DNA from: Immersiella caudata | Taxonomy: Eukaryota; Ascomycota; Sordariomycetes; Sordariales; Lasiosphaeriaceae | Direction: 5' to 3' | Length of the DNA: 64,000 nucleotides | NCBI GenBank assembly: GCA_030512335.1 | Contig: JAULSU010000001.1 | Span: 186,001-250,000 of the forward strand | Shown here: piece by piece, positions 10,996 to 20,942 of the stretch | Layout: each line of letters starts with the position of its first letter | Position numbering within the stretch: position 1 is the first letter of the stretch | Translations under genes and position numbers: made by a program | The notes under the pieces: model-generated | Database searches by the model: none | What the model saw: the letters and a program-made list of their open reading frames with translations, nothing else | Told to the model about the DNA's origin: nothing

Positions 10996-11568
10996 TTTAA
11001 TGGCTCGCGCGCAGTCCGGCTTTCGGGTCGTTTGGGTCCGGACGGTCTGTTGAGTGCAAGTGTATCCTCGGCGAAAAAAATCAAGAAGGCGCTTTGAGCG
11101 AGGGAGACGGCTCCATCAAAAGTCGATGGGCCGGGTGGGAATGTGTCGCGAGAACTTTTGACTTCCGTCCATTCTTGCCCTTACCCAGGGAAAGAGTGTG
11201 GGAGAACGGAGACCTGCCAGCGCTAGTCTTGCTAGCGCACAGCAGGGCCACCACCTTAATAGGGTGGATTACGGTGGAATGTAAGCTTGGCGTGCAGTGT
11301 CAGCCGCGGATTGCCGTGACGGCAGGAGGGCCTTGTGTAACCTGGCAAACTTTTTGCGTGCCAACCGCTCCCCACTCAGAAGAAACGTTTTGGAGCCATC
11401 TAAGGTAGCCAGGACCTTACTTCTTAAATCTTAATCTCTGGTCTCCGGCTTTAATCTCGATTAATTCACAGTCATTCATCAAAACTGACCTTAGATCAAT
11501 CAGACTCGTCCTATCTGTTGACCCCAACCTTAGTTGAATGCCCTGCCAGGCGAGGCCCAGCTTAGAGT
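10996..11568. other. Intergenic between divergent C2H2 and C2H2-ankyrin genes
   Basis: No gene seen. The region must contain both 5' ends of the flanking divergent genes. Confidence 0.45.
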
Positions 11569-13021
11569 ATGCCTGAAAAAGCTTTGTGTGAGGAATGCAG
11601 ATATGCGTTCCCCTCCAAGCAAAGATTGACGTATGTAGCTCTACACTCCCAAGCATTGAGTTGTGTGGTGATGACATCACACCTATATACCTTACTACCT
11701 ATATGCACCTGCTGGAAGCTGACCTAGCAATGTGCGAAGGCAGCATATGCGTTGTCATAGCAAAAAGTATGTTTGCGAGGTCTCAGCTTGCCACGGAAAA
11801 CTATTCGGCACCAAGAGGGATCTGCATCGGCATCAGCAGGTGCACCTCCGCTCAAGCGGTAAACAGCTGTGTCCATATTGTCAGGCTCAGCTGATGTGGC
11901 GACCCGACAACTTTAAAAGACACGTTGACTCAACCCATGACGGCGGTATTACGGGAGCTGCATCAAAGGGAGATGATGAGACGGTTCGCTGGTATCTTTC
12001 AAATTACCCCGATGTCGTCGATGCGAGGGAAGGGGGTGACAAAACGCCCCTGTTCCTGGCCGCCGCAGCCGGACACGAGAACGTCGTCGGGCTTCTACTC
12101 AACAACAGGGCAGATATCGAAGCCACACCTATCAGCTCGCCGACTGCCGCTGGTCAGACACCTCTATGGGCAGCCATCACGAACAAACAATACGAAGTGG
12201 CCGAGCTGCTCATCCACCGAGGCGCCAATACGGAAGCACGATGGTCAAAGGAAACGCCATTAATATACGCAGTCAAATCCCGGGAGGAGAAGTTAGCCAG
12301 AATGTTGATCGACCGAGGTGCAGACGTCAACGCCACAGCCGATCGTCTATCCCTTATCCAGCCGAGGAGCCCCATGGCATGGGCCATTTACAACAACTCC
12401 AATGACATCCTAAGGACACTCGTTAAGGGCAGCAACGACATTTACCCAGCGGTTCTGGAAGCATGTCAATATGTCGTCAGGTCGGCCGTTTACGAGCCTT
12501 ACTCTCATGCTGGCACGATTCTAGAGATGCCGGAGATACCAAGAAAAACCGTGTCGAGAATCAGCAACGAGATATTGTCAACTCAGGTTTGCGGAAGAGA
12601 GGGCTCGCGGAGCCTAAACTGTTGGAGCTGGGTTCAGTTTCTGGTCAAGCATGGGGCCGACACCAACAATCAAACCGACGGTAAAACAAACTTGATGCTT
12701 GCAGCTGAGGCGATGAATTTGGATGTGGTAGATCGTCTTATCGAACTTGGTGCGAACGTCAACGCCAAGGGAAACCATGGATGGACTGCTTTACATTCAG
12801 CAGTATCCACAAGCAGGTTCACATCAAATTCGTTGGGGGTGTTGATAGTTTGGCAGCTGCTAAATCATGGAGCAGATTGTCGAGCGGTGACGGAAGCTGG
12901 GGAAACACCGCTTGACATTGCTATTTTGACGCAGAGTCAAGACATGGTGGGAGGCCGGTATCAATATTGGTCTAAAGCAATAGAGTGTTTGGAGGCAGCG
13001 GCCCGGGGTGAATGCGGATAA
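11569..13021 (+). CDS. C2H2 zinc-finger and ankyrin-repeat protein
   Basis: Exon 1 (11569-11630) encodes CEECRYAFPSKQRLT. Exon 2 (11740-13021) supplies QHMRCH, so splicing completes one classical Cys-x2-Cys-x12-His-x3-His finger. The 109-nt intron has a GTATGT donor and an AAG acceptor. An alternative in-frame TAG acceptor at 11727 would lengthen the finger loop. Further finger-like parts follow (YVCEVSACHGKLFGTKRDLHRHQQVH and LCPYCQAQLMWRPDNFKRHVDSTH). From about residue 95 on there are ankyrin repeats (KTPLFLAAAAGHENVVGLLL, GQTPLWAAITNKQYEVAELLI, then ETPLIYAVKSREEKLARMLI and others), for 447 residues in all. Such proteins are common in mould genomes and mostly unstudied; a role in DNA or protein binding is inferred. 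Confidence 0.8.
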
Positions 13022-13568
13022 GAGTCAGGGGGTTTCTATTGTTGTTTCCTGGAGCCACATGGGCGTTTTGTTTCGATTCTACCAAGCTTGAGGAGTTTCT
13101 CATGGAAAAAAGCAAAGCAAGCTTTGCTATTAATGACTCGCGTCACCCCTGATAAGGCTTCATTAGCGAGAACCCTTCAAAGTCGGTCTGCTCCGTGGGT
13201 CGCCTGTTGTGACGGACGCGCCTTGTTGCACGACCGCAAACTAGCATGATTCTACTGATGTACCCTATTTCATGCCTGAGCTATTCAGATTGTCCTAAGA
13301 GCCTTGGTGCCTTGCTTTCTCGCCCTCCCCGGTATTCGAATATACATTGACGTCCTTAACCTCCCACAGTTCCGCTGACGAGACTCCCACTGGGAGCATG
13401 GTAGCAAAACCTACCACCAATAGCATAGCGGCTGTCCGGTCCCAGCAGGAATTATCCCCCACGTGAAAATAAGACTACAGGGGCCTAAGTAAGGGACGGA
13501 TAATATCACTATCTACCCTGGTACCAACCACCAGCTGATATCAATTCGATCACCCCTGACCCCTTCTC
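13022..13568. other. Intergenic, no gene seen
   Basis: Contains the 3' flanks of two convergent genes. Nothing else was recognised. Confidence 0.5.
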
Positions 13569-14084
13569 TCACCCTCCTCCCACATCACACCAACCACCCT
13601 CACTCCCTAACTCAACCCCCCGCAAACCTCTCTCATCTTCCCACCCTCCACCCACTAACCACCGTCGACCTATACCCCATCCCAGCCAACTTCTCAACCC
13701 CCCCCCCCGAAATTCCTCCTCCGTGAACCCATACCTCACCACCCACGGCTTACTAGGCCTCTGATCCCAAATCCCCGCAAAATACTCCACCCATCTCACT
13801 ACATACCCGTTCACCTTCACCGGTATATACCCCTTCTCTGCGAAATCATCAAGCTCTTGAAGATCATCACTCGTCAACCCGTAGCTAAATCCCCACGCGT
13901 ACCCATTCCCAGGCTTTTCCCAAATCCCAGAGTATCTAGCTTGGCCGTTTACTTCATACCCGGAGATATCCACGGGTATATGCCCCCTATCAGTGAAGTT
14001 ATCACTCTGAGTTTGAAAATCGGTTGCGGTGAGACCCCATCTAGACGGCCCTGCGCCGGCTGATGGGAGGGGGTTAATTTCCAT
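13569..14084 (-). CDS. Bacterial-tandem-repeat (BTR) domain protein, frame broken at a G11 run
   Basis: From ATG at 14084 the protein has two clear repeats of about 50 residues: SDNFTDRGHIPVDISGYEV with ARYSGIWEK, and LDDFAEKGYIPVKVNGYVV with EYFAGIWD. A third begins with VRYGFTEEEF. These match the bacterial tandem repeat domain 1, known from secreted bacterial proteins and fungal polyglycine hydrolases. After TEEEF the coding strand has eleven G (13698-13708 on the plus strand). In the present frame the rest is low-complexity to a stop at 13569. One more G would give VEKLAGMGYRSTVVSGW..., a proper third repeat, ending at 13633. No hydrolase domain is present, so this is a short repeat-only protein or a remnant; the true 5' end may lie in an exon upstream. 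Confidence 0.6.
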   Translation of the reverse strand: MEINPLPSAGAGPSRWGLTATDFQTQSDNFTDRGHIPVDISGYEVNGQARYSGIWEKPGNGYAWGFSYGLTSDDLQELDDFAEKGYIPVKVNGYVVRWVEYFAGIWDQRPSKPWVVRYGFTEEEFRGGGLRSWLGWGIGRRWLVGGGWEDERGLRGVELGSEGGWCDVGGG

Positions 14085-15102
14085 TGGACGAGCCAGGGGG
14101 TGGATGTGCTGGAGTGGGTGGCTCGGAAGGCGGTTGCGTGTTGAGAGGGAGGAGGAGGGGAGGGAGAAGAGGAGGGAGGGGAGGTGGGCGATGCCCTTTC
14201 ATGGGGAGTGAAGTCGAGGAGAATGGAGGTTGTTTGAAGTAGTGGGATCATCGTCATCGTTTGCTTGCTTCTGAGGCCAGCGATGAGAAAGCTGAAACAG
14301 GCTGGAGATGGCGTATTTTTGACATTTGCATTTGGTTCGTGCTCTGGAGCTGTTGGGCGGGTTGCCATGGCATTCGATGAATGTGGATGGTGAGGTGCTT
14401 CGGTCTTGTGAGACTATGAGATCTCTTTGCATGCTAGCCCCACAATGTTTCTTGATTGATGGACGTTGTTGATGAAGAAAACTGCAAAGCGGAAGCGGGA
14501 GAGGAGAGGAGATTATATTCTGGCTCAAGGTTTGATCTGCCGCTGGTACGCTAGGCCCTTGTTGAGGTCATTTGGACTCTGAAAAAGCCACCTTCAGGAT
14601 ACGGCCGTTCTTTTTTTGTCGGCTCGTGAGTTTTGATACCCCATTCTTTCGAACACGGGACCTTGGTGTTTGTGTTTTTGATACGTAGCGATTATTCATG
14701 GCTTGCAGCCATGGAGTCAAAATCAGAAATCCAAAGCTAGCCCCACAATAGGGGTCTTTTTTCACAAAGAGAGGTTGAAATTTGGATGGCGTTTGACAAA
14801 TAGCAAGCCGAGCCCTTTTTGGCTTTTTTGCCCAACCCTGTCTCAATACCCGGCTTCCGTCTATTGAGAGCGCGTATTGGAAATGAGAGGCTAGTCCCGC
14901 TGACCACGCCTTTCGGCTGACAACCAACACTAGGCTTTCCGTGCATCTGCACGTCATATTAGTAAGATCCATTCTCACACTTTAAATCGACGTCTGGCGC
15001 TGTTGCCGTCGCCGCCAGCCAAGACATCTCCATCTTCATCCTAAAACTCAATAAGCCACCACAACACCAACCCACTCGCAACGGAAACCAAACAGCACCA
15101 CC
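14085..15102. other. Intergenic, about 1 kb, no firm gene
   Basis: The first 120 bp may still include 5' coding sequence of the BTR gene, since an alternative minus frame is open upstream of 14084. The rest shows no convincing coding region. The motif GCTAGCCCCACAAT occurs twice, near 14432 and 14735; its meaning is unknown. Confidence 0.4.
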
Positions 15103-15825
15103 ATGCCTACCCGAAATCCACGCATCAAAGCCATCTTCTTCGACTTCATGGGCACCTGCCTAGACTGGCACACCCCCGTCCTCTCCGCCCTCCCCTCCTC
15201 AATCCCCCCCTCCATTTCCTCCCCTCTCGCCATAACCTGGCGCCACACCTACTTCGCCTCCAACGCCGCGCGCCTCGCCGCCAAGCTCCCACCCGAAGAC
15301 ATCGACATCACCCTCCATTCCACCCTCCTCTCCACCCTCTCCACCCCCTCCTACTCCCCCTACCGTCCCCTTTTCACCGACTCCATCCTCCACTCCTGCA
15401 TCTCCGCCTTCCACAACATGCCCGCCTGGCCCGATGTCCCGCCCGCTCTCACCTCTCTCAAAGAAGCAGGCTACGAAATCTTCGTCTTTGCCAACGGCAC
15501 GCCAAGACTCCAACTCGACTTATGTAAATCTTCCGGCCTGCAATTCGATATGCTCTTCTCGAGTGCATTGCTTGGCGTATACAAGCCTGCGCCGGAAAGT
15601 TATGAGAAGGTGTTGAAGATGGTGAAGGTGGAGCCGGGGGAGGCGGTGCAGGTTGCGGCGCATGCGTATGATACGCGGGGGGCGAGGAAGGCGGGGATGA
15701 GGACGGTTTATGTGAGGAGATGGACGGATGATGTGGGGGAGGATATGGAGGTTGTGAGTGGGGAGGTTGATGTGTTTTTGTCGGAGGGGATGGGGGGGTT
15801 GGTTGATGTTATTGGGGGTTTGTGA
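15103..15825 (+). CDS. HAD-superfamily hydrolase, 2-haloacid dehalogenase type II-like
   Basis: A single exon of 240 residues. HAD motif I is AIFFDFMGTCLDW with Asp14 as the expected nucleophile. Motif II is seen in VFANGT (about residues 129-134), the motif III lysine in GVYKPAPESYEKV, and motif IV is the AAHAYDTRGARKAGM segment. This order and the closing DTRGARKAG pattern match haloacid dehalogenase type II, which removes halide from short 2-haloacids; many fungal members have unknown substrates. The start is the first ATG of the open frame, seven residues before motif I. The third codon position is nearly all C in the first two thirds and nearly all G in the last third. Confidence 0.88.
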   Translation: MPTRNPRIKAIFFDFMGTCLDWHTPVLSALPSSIPPSISSPLAITWRHTYFASNAARLAAKLPPEDIDITLHSTLLSTLSTPSYSPYRPLFTDSILHSCISAFHNMPAWPDVPPALTSLKEAGYEIFVFANGTPRLQLDLCKSSGLQFDMLFSSALLGVYKPAPESYEKVLKMVKVEPGEAVQVAAHAYDTRGARKAGMRTVYVRRWTDDVGEDMEVVSGEVDVFLSEGMGGLVDVIGGL

Positions 15826-16630
15826 AGGGAGATGGGATGGTGATGTCTTGGACGCGACGGTGAGGTGGTTTTCTGAAGGTATTTATTGTGGGATTTGAAC
15901 AAAACGGAGGTATCATATTGTCTCGGATGCGAAAAAGGACTGCTAGCAAAGTTAGGTATTTAAGAGCGACTCGGGGGCGCGGGCTTAGAAACGCAAAAGT
16001 CTAGAAGAGCTTCGAGCCGCTTCAATCATGTTGCCGCGCTTCTCGCATCCGCCCACCACCGAGCACTGAAAGAGTTATTTCTCCAATAGCGCTGCCACTC
16101 AAGCAAAGCGCCAGAGAAAACTGGCCGCCCGCAATTTCCTGCCTTTTCCGAGCGTCCCGGCCGCGCGGATTTCGTCTCGACCCTCCTTCCTCTGCCTCAC
16201 TCGCAACTTCTCAACACCTCCACGTGGAACCATCGCACCATGGTCAGCATGATGAAACCAATCGTCGTGTAGATGCACGACTTCGCTGAGTAGGCCATTC
16301 TGCATAGGATACATCATCTTTCCCGCGATGGTATTTTTGTTGACGGTGATACCCGCAGGCAATTCGAGTCGGGCGCCTTCTCAGACTGCCAGATCAAATG
16401 CGGCAGTCGAGTTTGGAACCCCCAGAAAGTCATCTTGGCCGCTCGCCGCTGGTGTTTTGCCGCTGCGTTTGGAAGCGGCTTCCAAGTAAGCGAATCGTGT
16501 CCGTCTACTTGACGATCGAAGCTAATTTGGCCGTTATAGGAAGCACGAACGAATGAGCTCATTCTGAACGATGAGGCGACCTGCTCTGCAGAAGGCAACT
16601 TTCTTGTAGATACGCTAACCTCTGCTCGGA
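15826..16630. other. Intergenic with two short unassigned minus-strand frames
   Basis: Minus-strand frames at 16637-16314 and 16362-16099 overlap by 49 bp in different frames. Their sequence (for example DSLTWKPLPNAAAKHQR, then TIAGKMMYPMQNGLL) is varied enough to be a decayed gene. I do not recognise it and would not call it a gene without a homology search. Confidence 0.3.
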
Positions 16631-17393
16631 TTAGCATCGCATGTTGACAAGCTCTTGAGCGACGACGACAACAAAGACGGCATGAAGCTCAGCGCTTACA
16701 AAACCTACATCCCTCTCTACGTCCTTGCCGACTTCTTGGGTATACCAGCTCTGTGCCGTGATCTTGTCGACCGCCTCCACCGTAGCAATAGAACAGTTGC
16801 TGCGCACGCCCAACGACTTCCAAAATCCGGCAGAGGCGCAAAGGTCTTGCTCGAAGACGACTTCATCAACGACATCGTCAACTGCGCTAGGATCGCGTAC
16901 GGTATCCCTCCTCCAACCACAGACACGAGCGGGCTCCACTGGCCCCATGCATGATGGCCTCGGCCCAGTTTTCTTCGAACTTTTCGAATTTCTCGGGTTC
17001 CAGCCTCTCGATGACGCCCTTGATGCTCTCTCGTCGGCAGCCCTGGGCCTTCTTGTTGACATTGTCAGGGCAATGAGGAACGTAATTGGCTACGTCCAGG
17101 GTCAGTAATCTGCCTCTTCAATTTGCGTCGAGTGCGACATCAACCCGCCCACTGGAATCGGAGGAGAATTGGAGGTACCGCCGGAGAAAGGACCCGCACC
17201 GGACAAAGGAACCACGGCAGCCAAAGTGACGGCGCCAGAGCCAGCAGCGGTGGCCCAGCTTGTCAGCAAAGGAGTATACAACTTTTGGGCGAGGAAGGGT
17301 CTTTGCTTCGAGTGTAGCGTCTATTATTCAAAGGCGGAACTTTCCTCTCCCCGAGTGTGCAACGATACCAACAAGGCTCAGGTTCGAGGTTGA
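16631..17393 (+). pseudogene. BTB/POZ-like gene relic
   Basis: The plus frame from about 16640 reads DDDNKDGMKLSAYKTYIPLY followed by VLADFLGIPALCRDLVDRLH. This is the end of a fungal BTB/POZ domain and its trailing helix, where YVLADxLxxxxLxxxxxDxL is typical. It ends at a stop at about 16954. The next part (PVFFELFEFLGFQPL... up to RAMRNVIGY) continues in the neighbouring frame, so a one-base shift near 16945 is implied. A third piece (VECDINPPTGIGGELE...) lies in yet another frame to 17393. No good introns explain the changes, and no BTB N-terminus is visible upstream. BTB domains serve in protein-protein contacts. Assignment is tentative. Confidence 0.4.
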
Positions 17394-18709
17394 GGGAACT
17401 GATGCGAAGTGTGCAGTAGCTAGGAAGGTATGAGAGTGCAGGTCCCCAGTGACTCTCGTGTCTGCTCTCCTCGGGGATACCTCACGAATATGAGACCTCA
17501 AGCTCTACACAAGTGGCCGGGCTGCCGTCATCATGATATCCAAAACAAGGATATTCCCGGTTCTATTTACATGTATGCCATCAATATGCCGGCCCTACCC
17601 GATGCCCCTTCAGCGCCGTCGCACCCCGATCCAAGTACCGCATCACTGCTGGTCACCCCGGAATTCTTGAAAAGACATGGAGGGAGTTTGTCAGGTCAGT
17701 CGTAAAATGTAGATGAACGCTTCCAGCGCTGCATCATGGTACTCCAACGTCACAAGATAGACGCCATAGTGGCCACTGATTCGAGTCTCCTTGTATTAAG
17801 GAACTCCCTCGACAAGATCTAGTCCCTCTAGAGATCTCTCCCATTCAACCTAAGTCTACAATTGGCTGTCTAGAGGCCGATGTCTCGTGTAGCGCGAGCC
17901 CTTGAGAAGCTCCGCAATGCTAGGTTCTCCATTCTGATCAAATAACTGCCCATCCGAGGTCGTGGAATAGCCTGTGCAAGATCGGCATGAACAGCAGGAT
18001 TTCGAACTTGAGAAACCACTCCATGATGGCCATGCACGCTTGCAGCGTTTGTACATGTCTCCGGCAAGAAAGGTCGACAAATGTGGGCGGGTACGTGCGA
18101 CGCGATGCTCACCCACAGCGGACCTGGGCGGGACTTATCGGTCTCCCTGCTCAGGTCTAGCCAGGTTGAAGAGGAGTGGCTGAGGAACTTTGTGAGATGT
18201 TTGAAGTCGCTGACTTGAAAGTTCGATATTATCAGGGTCGTCCAATAGGCTATTTTTCATTCTACTGCTCTTTCCACTAAGCTGTGCAACTTCCTGGACT
18301 TCTTTTCGGTCACATCTTTGTTGGTTGATGCAAATGGTGTTAACCTAATAAAGGGCTCGTAGAGCGCGCAGTCCCTGGCCGAAGTGAATGGTGCTCTACG
18401 CAGAACTTGATGAGATGGGCAGTGGAGGTTGAGTGAATATTGATGGCTATTCACCTGGACGAGATTGTGTCTTAATGGTCAGGCTAGCTTGGACTCTGCG
18501 TGTCAGGTGTGGAGTTGCGACAGTTCAGATGGAAAGGGGAGAGAGTGACTGCTTGTCCTATCACGTGAAGCCTTTCAGTGTCGTCCCCCATAAAAGGAAG
18601 TCTTGCCACGACCAAATTTCACGACTCCAAGAATCGCCGAGAAATCATCGCGGCCCTAGCTCCCAGCTGCCCACAGATTCAAAACCAAAACCCCAACCCG
18701 AATTCCAAA
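17394..18709. other. Intergenic, about 1.3 kb, nothing recognised
   Basis: Short open frames only, none with a recognisable domain, and no repeat or RNA gene seen. Confidence 0.5.
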
Positions 18710-19402
18710 ATGGATTCCCCTTCCTCCCCTCCCTCCCACCTTCATGGAGATCGCCTCGGTGATTTTCTCTCACTACCTCTCAATTTCTACCATTTCGCGA
18801 TTGGAATTTTCGCAGCCATTCTCTCGTCATTCAATCCCATTCTCAATACTCTTACTCATTCTCACGGTTACTTCATCATGGTAAAGACGGATATTACCAT
18901 CTTGAGGGGCACTTTCCGGCTCTTGACCGATTCCCCCAAGCTCTGGAGCCGCGCCGTGGTGGTTCCAGCTACCCTGATTGCGGTGACCTTCATCCTCGCG
19001 CGCTTTCGCGATGGATATGACGGTATCTATCCTCTTCCCATCGTTTGTGTATTGCTTCTAATCGCGCTATAGGTATCGCAAATATCCTCCAACATGTGGT
19101 TTCGGCTCCGGGATTCGCCTTGGTGGTAATCACCGTCTTCGTCACCACGCGCCTCTGGACTCGGCCATTTACCAAGACCAACATTTGCGTCTTCCTCACT
19201 GTCACCTGTCTCGTCTCCTTGTACCAGCGTAAGCGTCCCCAATTGATTGACTCATCATATGAGGTTCGCTAACATGCAAGTTGCTGTCCAAGTCTTGGAG
19301 AAGATGCCGGCTATCCTGGAGAAGATGCCGGATATCCTGGAGAAGATGCCGGCTATCTTGACCGCCACTTTCGACGGCGTCGCTAGAATCCTGGCTGAGT
19401 GA
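18710..19402 (+). CDS. Small multi-span membrane protein of unknown function; coding may continue past an in-frame TGA to 19589
   Basis: Exons 18710-19022, 19073-19228 and 19281-19402 have consensus introns (GTATCT/TATAG with CTAAT; GTAAGC/CAAG with GCTAAC). The product has about 196 residues, with hydrophobic segments near residues 20-45 and 80-100 and again in exon 2 (FALVVITVFVTTRLW, CVFLTVTCLVSLY). Exon 3 holds three near-identical LEKMPAI/LEKMPDI heptads, then a TGA at 19400. The frame stays open after the TGA to a GTAAGA donor at 19433, and a further exon (19491-19589) continues in phase with LKPFIDALAGNHALPQILLF and a natural stop. So the TGA is either the true end, a fresh nonsense mutation or a read-through site. 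No family recognised. Confidence 0.6.
19295..19357 (+). repeat. 21-nt in-frame tandem repeat, three copies
   Basis: Three head-to-tail 21-nt units encode LEKMPAI, LEKMPDI and LEKMPAI. Only the wobble base of the first codon and one base of the sixth codon differ. Confidence 0.85.
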
Positions 19403-19589
19403 TGTACAGGCGTCACCAAGATCTTGCCCGAGGTAAGAGAGATTTCGTAAATCCTTGTTTGGAAAGGCGCCGCTGACATCTTTGTCAAAGTTGAAACCTT
19501 TCATCGACGCTCTGGCCGGAAATCATGCGCTTCCCCAGATCCTCTTGTTCCTCTTCTCCATGGCCGCACTCCGCCGACTCTACAATTGA

Positions 19590-20093
19590 TGATATGGTTT
19601 CCCCTAGCCTGAGGTGCAGACAGTCCGGGAAGAGATGGGATGGGCAGATTTTTGCCCGCTGGAGGTGAGGGTTTGAGAGCCAAGGACGACAATTGCCCGT
19701 GGTTGGGATTGTGAAGAACCAAAGTGGAGAGAAGACCAACCGTTTACTCTTCTGCATAGATAGCTTTGAGGAAGCGACCTCGCCCACTCTATATCACAGT
19801 TTATCCCATATCCTATTAGGGAAGAGAAAGCGATTGTCCCACCGCCGTTGGCGGGCATGTTGCCCGCGTGCATGTTTGGTTGGGCTCGAGGTCACTGCAA
19901 TTTTCACCCCGCGCGAGGCCAAGATCCCTCCCTCTCAAAAACGGTGGGGGTTTGGATCGTCCCTCTCCATATCTAGCGAGACATCAACTAGCACAAGTTC
20001 CGCTAGCACACACCCTTTCGTGATTAGCAGGGTCTAGACGAAAGGCTGCTCTTGTAGCGCACCTTTGCGGGCCCAAGGCCGCCTTAGACAACC
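19590..20093. other. Intergenic, no gene seen
   Basis: No supported feature between the membrane protein and the small minus-strand frame. Confidence 0.5.
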
Positions 20094-20288
20094 TTAGACA
20101 ACCTTGCCACGCCTCTCCTGAGAGGTTCTGCTAGCGTCTTGTGACATCTTCATGTCCTCCTGTTTCTTTCTTCTCCACTTCCTCCTCTTGGCGTTTTTTT
20201 TTCCCATGGCAGCTTCAGGGGCTTCCCGACTGTCTTCGCCCTTTTTGATGGCCGCATCCAAGTCTGAGGTATTGGCGCTGTTGCTCAT
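20094..20288 (-). CDS. Possible small basic protein, 64 residues
   Basis: A short minus frame from ATG at 20288 encodes a Lys/Arg/Glu-rich peptide (AAMGKKNAKRRKWRRKKQED in the middle). The cluster of basic residues could act as a nuclear localisation or RNA-binding stretch. There is no domain, and chance cannot be excluded at this length. Listed only because the frame has a clear start and stop and sits in an otherwise empty gap. Confidence 0.22.
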   Translation of the reverse strand: MSNSANTSDLDAAIKKGEDSREAPEAAMGKKNAKRRKWRRKKQEDMKMSQDASRTSQERRGKVV

Positions 20289-20942
20289 CTTGTCGGATGT
20301 ATTGGTAGCGCGTGATGACGGGGTAACGCTTGTGCCAACAAAAAGTCGAACCGAATCCCATTTCAATGCAAAATAGACGACGGAGCACAAGACTGGCCAA
20401 GGAATCGGTGGACTTGGTCCAGAAGTGTCTATTCCGAGCTATTGAGCCTGTCGAGCGCGCCGTGTTTTCCGCCGAGCGTACCAGTTGCCGCAAGGATACT
20501 GTAAAACCTCGGCTCATGCCTGTCTCCTCTCCCAGCCCTCAAGAGCCGACCCACCCAAAGAGGCTCTTTAGTGAGCCATGGATGGAAGGGAAATCCGCCG
20601 GGTTGAAGGGTATATATATTCGCGCGCCCACAGGATGCTCGATGGCACAGGACAGCAGGGTGACGGTGGAGCTTTGGCGGCGGCGGCCTTGGCCCCACAC
20701 AAAACGAGCAGTCCCAGAGCCGCGGTCTGGCACCACTGTTCTGTGGGGGATGAGCAAGAGAGCTCCACACGGTGATTACAGGGGCCATGTGGATAGGACA
20801 AAGGTCCGTTGCTCCAAACACACCGTGTGCAATGGGGTGCTCTTTGTCAATTTTTCTTTGTTACCTCGTACTGTCCCTTGCAAATTTTTTCCTTCTTGCC
20901 GCACACCGCTCTCTTCCTGCACACAACAAATGTGCCGACACC

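Noticed and set aside
14568..14978. Minus-strand gene of 136 residues
   Set aside because: No domain, no matching splice sites, and unremarkable sequence; treated as chance.
19400..19402. TGA read as selenocysteine
   Set aside because: Filamentous ascomycetes generally lack the selenocysteine machinery, and no SECIS-like structure was apparent. Nonsense mutation or read-through is simpler.
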